The notes below the pieces were generated by a model. That model was given only the letters and a program-made list of their open reading frames with translations, had not been told where the DNA came from and searched no databases. A stretch of DNA of 64,000 bases from CAKMZU01 sp965248335 (lineage in GTDB: Bacteria > Pseudomonadota > Gammaproteobacteria > Pseudomonadales > DT-91), in assembly GCA_965248335.1 (NCBI GenBank), contig CBDFIY010000002.1, positions 62,001 to 126,000 on the forward strand. Direction: 5' to 3'. Position numbers and translations under genes: made by a program. Shown here piece after piece: positions 42,890 through 52,156 of the stretch (the first letter of the stretch is position 1; each line of letters starts with the position of its first letter).

Positions 42890-44596
42890 ATGAAGTTAAT
42901 TATTAAATTTCAAAATATTTCTCGAGAAAAACAATTTTTTATAATCGCGGCGGTTAGCTTAGCCACGTTATTACCTGCATTGTTTAGTGGGTTAATGGGT
43001 GATGATTTATTGCATTTTTTGATGCTGAATTACCCAGATTTTCTTCCGAAGCGCCATGATTTTTCTCTGTTTAATTTGTTTTCATTTGTCAGTAATGAGC
43101 CATCAAGTCGATTAGCACTTTCTCGGTTAAGTTTATTGCCTTGGTGGATAGATCCAAACTTTACATGGAACTTCTGGCGGCCTCTTGCAGAGGCTACACA
43201 TTTTTTGGATTATCGCTTTTTTGGTAGGCAATTTTGGCTCATGCATCTGCATAGCCTTTTATGGTTCTTTGTACTGTTATACCTTGTTTATCGAGGGTTA
43301 ATGACTTTATTCAATGGACGGAAATTGGCCTTATTGGCTTTTGCTCTGTTTGCATTAAGTGCAAGCCATGCGGTGACGGTTTCATGGTTAAGCAACCGCC
43401 ATGCAGTGCTTGCATCTTGCGCTATCATCAGCGCTCTCATTTTGCATCATAAATGGGCAGATACCCATAAAATGCGCTATTTGTTTTTTTCTACGCTTAT
43501 GGTGGCTTGTGGTTTTTTATCTTCTGAACTGGGCATTTCTGCCGGTGTTTGGTTATTTTGCTATTCGGTATTTTATGATCGACGAAAGATCAGTGCGCGG
43601 ATCGTGGGCCTGCTTCCCTATTTGATTATTTTTATCGTCTGGGTTTATCTTTATCGCTTAAGTGATTTTGGTATCCGTGGGTATTCAAGCTTTTATATTG
43701 ACCCTTTTGTAAATCCTTTAGTCTTTATAAAAAATTACCTGATAAATATTCCCAGTGTCATTCTCTCGCAAACACTTGTTATTCCCGCTGACATTATTTC
43801 AGCTATTCGTTATCGGTGGCTCGTTGCTTTGATGGGGGGGCTGGTTTTACTTGCGTTTATTTTCGGAATACAAAAACTCTCAAAAAATAGAGAGTATTTT
43901 TTCTTTTTGACGGCTTTTTTTCTATTAATGGTGCCTGTTGCCTCTAGCCCTTCACAAGACAGAAATTTATTGCAAGTCAGTATTGCCTTCAGCGGTTTAT
44001 TGGCGATCGCGTTGATTTCTATCTACTCATCGCTAAAAACCAAAAAAAATCTTGTTGCCAAGGGGGTTTTTTATAGCTTGCTTGTTCTGCACTTTATCGT
44101 TGCACCCTTATTAATATTGCCATTGAGTTATGTGCCTGCGCTTTTTTCAAAAGCGGGCGCTCAACGTGCAGCAACGCTTGATATAAAGGAGGGCGATAAC
44201 GTATTAATATTAAAGGGGCGCATGATGGAGTCAACGTACCTTTATCCTAATCTTGTCTTGCAAGATAAGCCTTTACCTACGCGTCTTTGGAATGTTGGTG
44301 GGCATAAAAGTGAACTAGAACTGACCCAGTTAGACCGCTATACACTTCAAATAAAAGCATTGTCACCTTTTTTTAGTCAAGGAGATTTACTTGCTAGAGA
44401 CCCTATTTCAACGCCTTTTAATGGCTCTGTTTATCTTGATGGTTTGACTGTCGAGATACTGTCAGTTTCTGATGAAGGTTTGCCAAAGGATTTATTGTTG
44501 CATATAAAACAGGTTCCCGTGAAAATATTTGTGTGGACGAAACAGGGGTATCAGGTTGTGGAGTTAACTATTGGAAAAAAACTGATTCTAAAGTGA
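42890..44596 (+). CDS. large polytopic membrane protein of unknown function
   Basis: A 568-residue protein with about 10-12 membrane helices in the first 430 residues and a soluble C-terminal domain of about 130 residues. The early loop after helix 1 contains MGDDLLHF, an acidic pair in the position where GT-C glycosyltransferases hold their catalytic Asp, so a GT39-like or O-antigen-ligase-like role is possible but unproven. It probably shares a transcript with the MATE gene. Confidence 0.6.
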   Translation: MKLIIKFQNISREKQFFIIAAVSLATLLPALFSGLMGDDLLHFLMLNYPDFLPKRHDFSLFNLFSFVSNEPSSRLALSRLSLLPWWIDPNFTWNFWRPLAEATHFLDYRFFGRQFWLMHLHSLLWFFVLLYLVYRGLMTLFNGRKLALLAFALFALSASHAVTVSWLSNRHAVLASCAIISALILHHKWADTHKMRYLFFSTLMVACGFLSSELGISAGVWLFCYSVFYDRRKISARIVGLLPYLIIFIVWVYLYRLSDFGIRGYSSFYIDPFVNPLVFIKNYLINIPSVILSQTLVIPADIISAIRYRWLVALMGGLVLLAFIFGIQKLSKNREYFFFLTAFFLLMVPVASSPSQDRNLLQVSIAFSGLLAIALISIYSSLKTKKNLVAKGVFYSLLVLHFIVAPLLILPLSYVPALFSKAGAQRAATLDIKEGDNVLILKGRMMESTYLYPNLVLQDKPLPTRLWNVGGHKSELELTQLDRYTLQIKALSPFFSQGDLLARDPISTPFNGSVYLDGLTVEILSVSDEGLPKDLLLHIKQVPVKIFVWTKQGYQVVELTIGKKLILK

Positions 44597-44792
44597 ATTG
44601 AGTTGTGAATGATTAAATTTTTAAATTATATCATTTGTGATAACTGAAAATATTTTACTGTTATTTATATTTTACATTTTTTATTTTTTTTGGTTGTAAT
44701 GATGAGTGTGTTAATGATTTCTCATGTGGAAAATATATCAATTTTTCATTTCAATGTTTTTCTAGGTAGATATTAAGGTATCGCAATAACTA
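44597..44792. other. AT-rich intergenic stretch before the IS3 element
   Basis: About 196 bp of very AT-rich sequence between the large membrane protein gene and the IS3 element. No coding frame and no terminator with a clear stem was seen. It ends with CTA, the left copy of the IS3 target duplication. Confidence 0.5.
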
Positions 44793-44854
44793 TATAGTGG
44801 CCCCCGCAAATGAGACAGTGAGTTAGAATATAACCACTGACGAAAAGGGTAACC

Positions 44855-45139
44855 ATGAAGCGTAAGAATTTCAGTTCAAAATTTAAGTCTAAAGTCGCTA
44901 TAGAAGCGATCAAAGGCCACAAAACCATCAATGAGCTAGCAACAGAATTCAGTGTTCATGCAACACAGATCAACGGGTGGAAAAAGCTTCTATTAGAAGG
45001 CTCTGAAGATATATTTAGCAAGGGCCGGAAGCAGCAGGCTGAGGGCAATGAAGAAGAGAAAGATAAGCTTTACAGTCAGATTGGCCGCCTGAAAGTAGAG
45101 GTCGATTGGCTAAAAAAAAAGACGGGGCATCTCGATTAA
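44855..45139 (+). CDS. IS3-family transposase OrfA
   Basis: A 94-residue DNA-binding protein. The helix-turn-helix region KSKVAIEAIKGHKTINELATEF is followed by a leucine-zipper-like coiled coil near residues 60-88 (LYSQIGRLKVEVDWLKKK). On its own it binds the element ends and represses; fused to OrfB by frameshifting it gives the active transposase. Confidence 0.93.
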   Translation: MKRKNFSSKFKSKVAIEAIKGHKTINELATEFSVHATQINGWKKLLLEGSEDIFSKGRKQQAEGNEEEKDKLYSQIGRLKVEVDWLKKKTGHLD

Positions 45140-46050
45140 ACGTGCAGGAAAAAGTTGCCATGATAGAGCCGCTGCATAAAAAGTTAAGCGTTAGCAGGCA
45201 ATGCGGGCTGCTTAACCTGCCAAGGTCGAGTTACTACAGAAAAGACCGCCGTATAGGTGAATCTGAAGACAATCTTGAGCTGATGCGGCGGCTGGATGAG
45301 GAATACACCCGTCATCCGTTTTACGGTAGTCGCAAGTTGCGTAAATACCTTAACGATCTGGGCTACAAAGTTAACCGTAAGCGAGTGCAAAGGTTGATGA
45401 GGCTCATGGGGATTCAGTCGGTTGCGCCTGGCCCTAACACCAGCAAACCTGCTCCACAGCATAAGATTTATCCTTATCTCTTGAGAGGTGTAGAGGTAAC
45501 GCGAGCCAATCAAGTGTGGTGTACAGACATCACGTATATAAGGCTAAAAGGCGGTTTTGTATACCTGGTGGCCGTCATGGACTGGTATAGTCGTAAAGTA
45601 CTTTCATGGGAGTTATCTGCCAGTATGGATGACAGCTTCTGCGTCAGCGCTCTAGAACGGGCTCTCAGGCTATACCCCAAGCCTGAGATCTTTAACACGG
45701 ATCAAGGCTCACAATTTACAGGAAATGCTTTTACGCATGTACTGAAAAATGCTGACATCAAAATCAGCATGGATGGCAAAGGTCGCTGCATGGATAATAT
45801 ATTCATCGAGAGGCTATGGCGGAGCGTGAAGTATGAAGAGGTGTACCTTAATGAGTACGAGTCGGTAGACCATTTAAGGCGTGCACTGCGTAAATACTTT
45901 TATTTTTACAATGAGGAAAGGCCGCACCAGCACTTTGAATACCAGACACCGATGGCTGTTTATCGTGAGTCAACAGATCAGGAAAAGGACTGTGTACTTG
46001 TTGACGATTCTGGCTGCGCCAGACCAGCTCAAGCAGAGGCGTGTGCATGA
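45106..46050 (+). CDS. IS3-family transposase OrfB (rve integrase domain)
   Basis: The catalytic half, 314 residues if started at the ATG at 45106, but mainly made as an OrfAB fusion by -1 slippage on the A9 run at 45112-45120. The DDE core is visible: D in VWCTDITYI, D in FNTDQGSQFT and E in NIFIERLWRSVKYE, followed by the usual NEERPHQHFEYQTP. An N-terminal HTH_21-like region precedes the core. Confidence 0.94.
   Translation: MAKKKDGASRLNVQEKVAMIEPLHKKLSVSRQCGLLNLPRSSYYRKDRRIGESEDNLELMRRLDEEYTRHPFYGSRKLRKYLNDLGYKVNRKRVQRLMRLMGIQSVAPGPNTSKPAPQHKIYPYLLRGVEVTRANQVWCTDITYIRLKGGFVYLVAVMDWYSRKVLSWELSASMDDSFCVSALERALRLYPKPEIFNTDQGSQFTGNAFTHVLKNADIKISMDGKGRCMDNIFIERLWRSVKYEEVYLNEYESVDHLRRALRKYFYFYNEERPHQHFEYQTPMAVYRESTDQEKDCVLVDDSGCARPAQAEACA
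45112..45120 (+). promoter_or_regulatory. A9 programmed -1 frameshift site
   Basis: Nine consecutive A between orfA and orfB of the IS3 element, in the part of the overlap where the reading frame must move by -1. A homopolymer of A is a standard slippery site in this family. Confidence 0.8.
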
Positions 46051-46250
46051 ACCATTGACAACAAAAAGACGTTGCCAACAGCTCACACACACTCTTGAGC
46101 TTATCGACAACAGGGTACACATAAACAATATCGTAAAAATTTAATTTATTGTCTCGACAAAGGGGTCCACTATACTATTAGAAAGTTCAATCGAACTTTA
46201 ACGCTGTTTGTGGTGTCTAAAATATACTATTTAATGAGCGTTAACTATTG

Positions 46251-46895
46251 ATGAAAGTTATTTATTTATTTTTAATATTTGTCACTTTTACTGCTGATGG
46301 GATGCCGAACCCTCTCTGGTCAGAGGCAGCTCAGAGAGAAGCTAAAGAAAAATTAACTATCGAAGTGTTGTCTGTGGAGAAAGAACCTTATTACAACAAC
46401 TCCGTATACGGATCTTATATTAAGGCTAAGGCCATGATTAAAGAAATCCAAGAGACCGATACGAATCTTAATGCAGGGGATACCATCAATCTTCGCTACA
46501 GTACTTGGCGACCTTATGAGCCTAGAGGGTTTAGTGGCGGCCTATCTGATGTTGCTGTCGAGCAAGGACATACCTATCAAACATGGCTAGAAAAGACGGT
46601 CGACAATAATTATAAGCTCGCGGATGGTGTAGCAGGCTGGGGATTCAGGTCTATTGGCGGCAATGCGCCTTTATCTGTGGTTTCATCACCAGAGTATGCT
46701 CAGTCATCACCAAGGCTATCCGATGAGAAAAGGTCCGGCTTGAGAGGGATTTCAAAAAAAGAAACCCCTAGAGAGCCGAAAGAACGTGGTAAAACAATAG
46801 GGGTTGTGAGCGTGGTAACGCTGGGAATAGCAGGGATCACAATGGCTATCTACTGGGCCATCAAGAAAAAAGATATCATTAAGAGTTTTTGGTAA
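46251..46895 (+). CDS. exported protein with a C-terminal membrane helix, unknown function
   Basis: About 214 residues. It begins with a signal peptide (MKVIYLFLIFVTFTADG) and ends with a membrane helix (about residues 185-205) and a short positively charged tail (KKKDIIKSF), so it would be anchored with most of the chain outside the cytoplasm. The middle, with IEVLSVEKEPYY and GDTINLRYSTW, is probably beta-rich. No family was recognised. I choose the ATG at 46251; a TTG directly before it is possible. It follows the IS3 element by 76 bp and converges on cheB with a 3-bp gap. Confidence 0.6.
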   Translation: MKVIYLFLIFVTFTADGMPNPLWSEAAQREAKEKLTIEVLSVEKEPYYNNSVYGSYIKAKAMIKEIQETDTNLNAGDTINLRYSTWRPYEPRGFSGGLSDVAVEQGHTYQTWLEKTVDNNYKLADGVAGWGFRSIGGNAPLSVVSSPEYAQSSPRLSDEKRSGLRGISKKETPREPKERGKTIGVVSVVTLGIAGITMAIYWAIKKKDIIKSFW

Positions 46896-46898
46896 AAT

Positions 46899-47915
46899 TT
46901 ATTTGATATTACGTAGTATTTTCAATATCTCTTTTATTGTTAATTGCGCTCTAGCAGCGCCTATCGACAGCGCTGCTTTTGGCATGCTACACACTGCACA
47001 ATCACTGGGTTCTTGCACAATAGTATAGTAGCCCTGCTGCCTCATCGCTAACAGACCTTTTGATCCGTCTTTCCCCATGCCCGTGAGTAAAATACCCATT
47101 ACACCATGAACACCTGCGGTGGAAATTGATAAAAATAACGTGTCAATTGAAGGCCTGTGATGATTTTTTGGTGCCCCTTCATTAGATACTATTCGAAAAG
47201 TGCCTTTGTGATTTTTAAGCTCCATGTGTTTGCTGCCTTGTGCGATATAAGCAACACCTGGTTGTACTTGTTCACCTTGCTCCGCTTGCTTTACTTTGAT
47301 CTCGCATAGCGTATCTAAACGTTTGGCAAAGGCCTGGGTAAAAGGGTAGGGCATGTGTTGTACAACTAGCACGGGAGGGCATTGTTTAGGTAATGTCGTA
47401 AGCAGCTTTTCAATGATAGTAGTTCCGCCGGTTGAGCTGCCAATAGCGATCAGGTTTACAGGGAGGATGTTGTTTGTTTGGTCTGTAACGTTTCTGCTTT
47501 TAAAAGAGGGATGTTCATTTTCGATTGCCGCATGTATCGATTGCTTAATGATATCTGTCTTGCTGATAATAGCTGCTTGTAGCTTGCCATTAGGCAGCTG
47601 AATGATTTCTGAAGCACCTAGATGTAATGCTTCAAATGATATATTCGGACTGTTGTTGTTATGCTTAGACAAAAAAACAAAGGGTGTGGATTTTGCATTT
47701 TTTATGTGTTTTAAAAAATTTATGTTGTTGGTATTGGCCGAGTCGAGGGTAGAAAGAATGACATCAGGCCAAATATGTAAAGACATTTTTTTTAAGGCAA
47801 TGTCAGCTGTTGAGGCAACACCTATGACGTGTATATCAGTGCTATCGTTGAATATAGATTTTAAGGTGGCCCTCATCGTTGCGGAGCCATCGATAACAAA
47901 TACCTTGATTATCAC
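46899..47915 (-). CDS. cheB: CheB-type methylesterase with a degenerate receiver domain
   Basis: A 338-residue protein with an intact C-terminal methylesterase domain: Ser161 in GSSTGG, the His of VVQHMPYPF and the Asp of LLTGMGKDGSKG form the catalytic triad that demethylates or deamidates MCP glutamates. The N-terminal receiver-like domain (residues 1-115) has lost every key residue. The acidic pair is D9-G10 rather than Asp-Asp, the phosphoacceptor position is T56 and the conserved Lys is L107. It cannot be phosphorylated in the usual way. It overlaps the CheW-like gene by 4 bp and is the last gene of the operon. Confidence 0.93.
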   Translation of the reverse strand: MIIKVFVIDGSATMRATLKSIFNDSTDIHVIGVASTADIALKKMSLHIWPDVILSTLDSANTNNINFLKHIKNAKSTPFVFLSKHNNNSPNISFEALHLGASEIIQLPNGKLQAAIISKTDIIKQSIHAAIENEHPSFKSRNVTDQTNNILPVNLIAIGSSTGGTTIIEKLLTTLPKQCPPVLVVQHMPYPFTQAFAKRLDTLCEIKVKQAEQGEQVQPGVAYIAQGSKHMELKNHKGTFRIVSNEGAPKNHHRPSIDTLFLSISTAGVHGVMGILLTGMGKDGSKGLLAMRQQGYYTIVQEPSDCAVCSMPKAALSIGAARAQLTIKEILKILRNIK

Positions 47916-49303
47916 CTATGGCTCTCTGTCTTTTGCTTGCGCGTCGCATGTACTGAACATAGCCACTCTGCATTCAGTAAAATCATTATTTGTTTTTCAT
48001 AAGTAACAAATGCATCGATAGATTGCTTATTACTATTAAAGAAAGGCATATTCTTTTCTGTTTCTGTTTCTGTTTCTGTTTCTGTCACAGTCACTATCTT
48101 GTCACAGCGTGGCACGCTAAATCCCCAAAGTTGTCTTCCTTTTTTTAGAATCATAATTTCCTCTACGGGCCAATCTCTTCCTAGTAATGTAGAGATATCT
48201 AAAATTGGAACCACTTTGCCTTCTATGTTAATGCCGCCTTTGCAGGCCGAATGATCAAAGGGCAAAGGCTCTATCCTTTGCTGTGGCAGGAGTCTATAGA
48301 CTGACTGAATATCAATTCCAATATAGGGGGGGTGAGACGATAAAATCAGTGCCGACCTTGTTGCAGACTCCATTTTTTCTTCGGTGCATGCATGTACCGA
48401 ATTAAGTCGTTTTATTTCAGTTTTCTGTGTGTTTGAGATCAGGTTATTCGGTGTGCCTATCACTATTGGCAAGCCATCACGACGGATAGAAAGTTTTTGT
48501 GTCTCTTTCTGGATAAATAACTTTTTATCATCAAAAGATTGCAGGCCATATTGTGCGTCAATCACCATACCGTAACGGAACCCTTCATTCTCAAGAATAA
48601 GGCATTCTATTTTTCTTTTATTGATGATGCTTCCGTTTTTGGCAATGACTGGAATCATTCGTCCATCGATAATCTGGGTTCCTGCGATAGATTCTGATGA
48701 GCAGGGGAGTAAGGATATTCGCTCAAGAGCAACAATTTTATCTATGGCATCGAGCGATATTGCCACTAACGCCTGATCAATATCAACAACCAGATAATCT
48801 TTTTCTCGTATATTTGTTGTTTTTTTTATATCACACTTACTTCGAATAATAGACTTAACTGGCGGTGATTTCTTATCGTGGCTGGATAGCTTTTCAAAAA
48901 AAGAAACGATATCAATACAGGCAATTGATATTCCTGCACGATAGACTTGAGCGTTGATACAGGGTCGATTACTCCCTTTACTTCGTGATAATTCGGACGA
49001 ACAAATATAATCAATATGTATAGATGAAGCTGGAAACGCGAGAAGATCCCGCTTATATTCGATGATAATGAGGGTATCGGCACTTCTACCTTCAATAGGG
49101 TTGATATCAAAGACTTTAAAAAGGTCAACTTGTGGTACAACGCGGCTTTTAACATTGACCATGCCATCAATGAAATTTGCCGTAAAAGGCAAGGGTGATA
49201 CAGTCATTGGCGGCATTACCGAGTGCAGATAGGCTTGCTTAATGGCTAAATATTCGCCACCTACCTCGAATCTAATAAAGGGTATGCGTTCATCGTTTTT
49301 CAT
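47912..49303 (-). CDS. multi-domain CheW-like scaffold protein
   Basis: A 463-residue protein that appears to hold three CheW-like domains in a row (about residues 1-140, 165-300 and 315-463). Each starts with a strand pattern such as IRFEVGGEYLAIKQAYLHSV, LVVDIDQALVAISLDAIDKIV and ALILSSHPPYIGIDIQSVYRLL, and shows the IDGMVNVKSRVVPQVDL-type loop seen in CheW. Such a scaffold could link one receptor to several CheA molecules. The third domain contains a (ThrGlu)5 run encoded by a hexanucleotide repeat. It overlaps cheR by 14 bp and cheB by 4 bp. Confidence 0.8.
   Translation of the reverse strand: MKNDERIPFIRFEVGGEYLAIKQAYLHSVMPPMTVSPLPFTANFIDGMVNVKSRVVPQVDLFKVFDINPIEGRSADTLIIIEYKRDLLAFPASSIHIDYICSSELSRSKGSNRPCINAQVYRAGISIACIDIVSFFEKLSSHDKKSPPVKSIIRSKCDIKKTTNIREKDYLVVDIDQALVAISLDAIDKIVALERISLLPCSSESIAGTQIIDGRMIPVIAKNGSIINKRKIECLILENEGFRYGMVIDAQYGLQSFDDKKLFIQKETQKLSIRRDGLPIVIGTPNNLISNTQKTEIKRLNSVHACTEEKMESATRSALILSSHPPYIGIDIQSVYRLLPQQRIEPLPFDHSACKGGINIEGKVVPILDISTLLGRDWPVEEIMILKKGRQLWGFSVPRCDKIVTVTETETETETEKNMPFFNSNKQSIDAFVTYEKQIMILLNAEWLCSVHATRKQKTESHR
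48055..48084. repeat. hexanucleotide microsatellite (TTTCTG)5 in the CheW-like gene
   Basis: Five perfect TTTCTG units on the plus strand, coding for a Thr-Glu repeat on the minus strand. Slippage would change the protein by two residues per unit and keep the frame. Confidence 0.9.
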
Positions 49304-50216
49304 AATAGACGCAGCTTTTTTCTCTGTGTGTCGTCATGCCTATTTCATTATTCAGTTTGTCGACGGCACTTAACATCAAAAAACCGCCAAACCTAAGGCT
49401 TCTCTTTAGAATCTGTTCCGCTTTATTTTGTGCTGAAGGGTTTAGGTAAATCATTAAATTTCGGCAGAGTACAAGATCGCACTGGTTAACAGGTGGGATG
49501 GCATGCATTAAATTAAAGGTTTTAAATTTAACAAAAGTCTTGAGGATGGGATTCACTTGATGACGCGTTTTTATACCGCCAAGCGCATCGTGGGTTTGTT
49601 CAACTTGGTTAAAATATTGGCGATATTTATCAGGAAAACTTCTGAATGATGATAGCCCGTTGTTGGATTCTTCATACAAGCCTTCTTGTGCTTTTCTGAT
49701 GACCTGCCGTGAAATATCGGTTCCGTTAATATCGATGTGCCAACCATGCGGGGGTAAAATCAATCCGCCATCAAGCTTCACACTTAATTTAAAATCAATG
49801 AATGTTTGAAGCAATATCATTGCTAGGGTGTAGGCTTCTTCTCCTGTAGAGCAAGCGGCTGACCAGATTTTAATGGTGTGATCTTTTTGGTTAATTTTTT
49901 CTTGGATCAGTTTTGGGAAAATGTGCTTTTCTAATACCGCCATTTGTACAAGATCACGAAAAAAATAGGTTTCATGATTGTTGAGATTTTCAATCAATGC
50001 GGGTAATTCGGTTTTGTAAGGGTCTTGTATGATGGCATTAACCCATGTGCTGAGTTCATCGTCAGATAAACCTTTAAGGACGAATTCGAGCTTGCGTACT
50101 AATTGATCGGTTGTTTTCAAGCCTGCATAGTCATTAATCAGCTGCATTAATGTCGATAAAGCTGGGCGATTTGTTTTAATTATTGCGCTATCAGCTTCCC
50201 AGAGTGACTGGCTCAT
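49290..50216 (-). CDS. cheR: CheR-type chemoreceptor methyltransferase
   Basis: A 308-residue SAM-dependent methyltransferase that methylates MCP glutamates. The N-terminal helical domain includes NNHETYFFRD, the SAM-binding motif is IWSAACSTGEEAYTLAM (about residue 117), and DLVLCRNLMIYL and RSLRFGGFLMLS follow. No TPR extension is present. It overlaps the mcp gene by 4 bp and the CheW-like gene by 14 bp. Confidence 0.95.
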   Translation of the reverse strand: MSQSLWEADSAIIKTNRPALSTLMQLINDYAGLKTTDQLVRKLEFVLKGLSDDELSTWVNAIIQDPYKTELPALIENLNNHETYFFRDLVQMAVLEKHIFPKLIQEKINQKDHTIKIWSAACSTGEEAYTLAMILLQTFIDFKLSVKLDGGLILPPHGWHIDINGTDISRQVIRKAQEGLYEESNNGLSSFRSFPDKYRQYFNQVEQTHDALGGIKTRHQVNPILKTFVKFKTFNLMHAIPPVNQCDLVLCRNLMIYLNPSAQNKAEQILKRSLRFGGFLMLSAVDKLNNEIGMTTHREKSCVYYEKR

Positions 50217-52156
50217 GCTATTTCCCTCTCTGTTGCAAGCACGTCTGTTTTAATATCATTCGTTAACGAAAAAAAGCGAATCACGTCATCGAGTTTATCA
50301 ATGGACTGATCCATATTTTCAGCCATTTGCGTTAACTCAATAGAAGCCACAGCATTATGTTGTGCAACTTTATCGAGTTGAGAAATGGCAAAGGTGATCT
50401 CATGTAACCCTGACGACTGCTCGGCAGAAGCTGCTGATATTTCCTGAATGAGTTCAGAGGTTTCACCAATTTTCGGCAGGATATCCGTGATTTCCTGTCC
50501 GGCTTTTTCAGAGGTTTTGACTGTCTCATTCGCCATTTGTATAACTTCAGAGGCAGCGAGTTTAGAGCGCTCTGCAAGCTTTCTGACTTCGGAGGCCACG
50601 ACGGCAAATCCGCGGCCTTCTTCACCCGCTCGAGCCGCTTCTATCGATGCATTTAGTGCCAGCAAGTTCGTCTGGTACGCAATATCGTCAATAATGGAAA
50701 CTTTTTCTGCAATTCGTTGCATGGCTTGGACCATATCCAATATCGCTTCTCCGCTACTGGTGGCAGCCTCTGCTGCAGACATGGCAATTCCTGTGGTGCT
50801 CTCGGCATTTTTATTGTTCTGCGACACGGTTGCGCTCATTTGTTCTATCGAGGCACTGGTTTCTTCAACGCTCGCAGCTTGATCATTGGCACCTTTGCTG
50901 ATGCTGTCGGCAGAGGTTGAAATGAGACTCGAGAATTTGGTTGCCGTCGCAATGTTATTCGACATTTCTGTCACCACGTGGGAGAAGCGCTCAACGATTT
51001 GTTCAATACCCCGATTAATGGATAAAAGATCATCACCGGCAGCTTTTTCGGTGTTGAGATTAATATCAAGGTTGCCTTTCGCTAGTTCATTAATATTATC
51101 TTGTGTTTTCTTAAGCCACCTCACCATCGCATTCACGATATAGCTCACGATACATAAAGAAATCAAAACGCCAACCAATGTAAACACAATGATCATGCGT
51201 TGGTAGATTTCGCGCGTGTTTTCAACATTTTGAATCTGCTGGTTAATCTCTTGATGAACCAACAATGCGGTGCCGCTCATTGCGTTAATCAATGCTTGGA
51301 CATGTTGATAGTATTGCTGCCGATGCTGGGTAAATTGTCTATGTTGGTTGATGCTCTCTTTGGTGATATCAATAAATGCTAGACCTGATTCGCCAATAGC
51401 CTTTGCATAAGTCAGGCCTTTATAAAGGCCTTGAAAGATTTTCTCTTCATTGAATATTTTTGTGGCGGTTATTTGATTTATATTTGTTTCTAATCGCGAT
51501 AACGTTTGTTGCAAAAGTTCGGTGGCTGCAGCGTCTGGGTGATTCACGAGTTTTTCATATAAAAAGCGTGTCTGGTAAATCAAGGCATAGGTTTCTTTAG
51601 TGGTATTGATGATTAACCAATCAGCCTCTTTTTGCGAAGAAGCGGCTTCATGCCTATTTGAAGGTTGAAAAAGAATAATTCTCAATCTATCGGTCAATAA
51701 CTTATCCATTGCAGCGACAAGAAAACTTAATTCCTGAAGCTGTTCATTGAGTCCTTTTTGTTGTGCTGTGAAAATTTGTCGATCATCAATCACTTGTTGC
51801 CGAGATTCATTAAATTGTTTGGCTTTCTGTTTAATGCTAATTAATTGCTTATTCGTGATAAGTGGTGACTGCATTAGTTTTTTTAATGATGCTTGTATGT
51901 TTTCTTCTTGTGCTTCTATTTCTCCTAACAGTTCTTTGTTGTTTTTCTGGTTAAGCTGTTTCTCAAGTATGAAGAATTGATCTAGGATGCCTTGTGTCAT
52001 CGCTAACGTATTGCTCGTGGAATGCCATATCGATCCTGTCATCGTATCGAGTGACGTTGCCATGCGTGTAAAGCCTAAGTAACCTGCGCCGGCACAAAAC
52101 AATACCATTAACGTCATCAGGCCATAACCACCCTGAAGTTTGCGGGAAATATTCAT
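50213..52156 (-). CDS. methyl-accepting chemotaxis protein
   Basis: A 647-residue receptor. Membrane helix 1 (about residues 10-30) and helix 2 (about 318-340) flank a long periplasmic helical sensor domain of about 285 residues with no recognised ligand motif. A HAMP domain follows (about 340-392) and then the signalling domain, with the conserved hairpin tip IDDIAYQTNLLALNASIEAARAGE (positions about 490-513; only quoted to fix the location) and EGRGFAVVASEVR. It works with CheA, CheR and CheB encoded in the same operon. Confidence 0.93.
   Translation of the reverse strand: MNISRKLQGGYGLMTLMVLFCAGAGYLGFTRMATSLDTMTGSIWHSTSNTLAMTQGILDQFFILEKQLNQKNNKELLGEIEAQEENIQASLKKLMQSPLITNKQLISIKQKAKQFNESRQQVIDDRQIFTAQQKGLNEQLQELSFLVAAMDKLLTDRLRIILFQPSNRHEAASSQKEADWLIINTTKETYALIYQTRFLYEKLVNHPDAAATELLQQTLSRLETNINQITATKIFNEEKIFQGLYKGLTYAKAIGESGLAFIDITKESINQHRQFTQHRQQYYQHVQALINAMSGTALLVHQEINQQIQNVENTREIYQRMIIVFTLVGVLISLCIVSYIVNAMVRWLKKTQDNINELAKGNLDINLNTEKAAGDDLLSINRGIEQIVERFSHVVTEMSNNIATATKFSSLISTSADSISKGANDQAASVEETSASIEQMSATVSQNNKNAESTTGIAMSAAEAATSSGEAILDMVQAMQRIAEKVSIIDDIAYQTNLLALNASIEAARAGEEGRGFAVVASEVRKLAERSKLAASEVIQMANETVKTSEKAGQEITDILPKIGETSELIQEISAASAEQSSGLHEITFAISQLDKVAQHNAVASIELTQMAENMDQSIDKLDDVIRFFSLTNDIKTDVLATEREIA

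Larger units (their letters stand above)
44793..46174 (+). mobile_element. IS3-family insertion sequence, apparently complete
   Basis: A 1382-bp element. Terminal inverted repeats start TATAGTGGCCCCCGC on the left and TATAGTGGACCCCTTT on the right (opposite strand). A 3-bp direct repeat CTA flanks it (44790-44792 and 46175-46177), the usual duplication length for IS3. It carries orfA and orfB in a -1 frame relation with an A9 slippery run at the junction. Nothing suggests decay. Confidence 0.88.
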
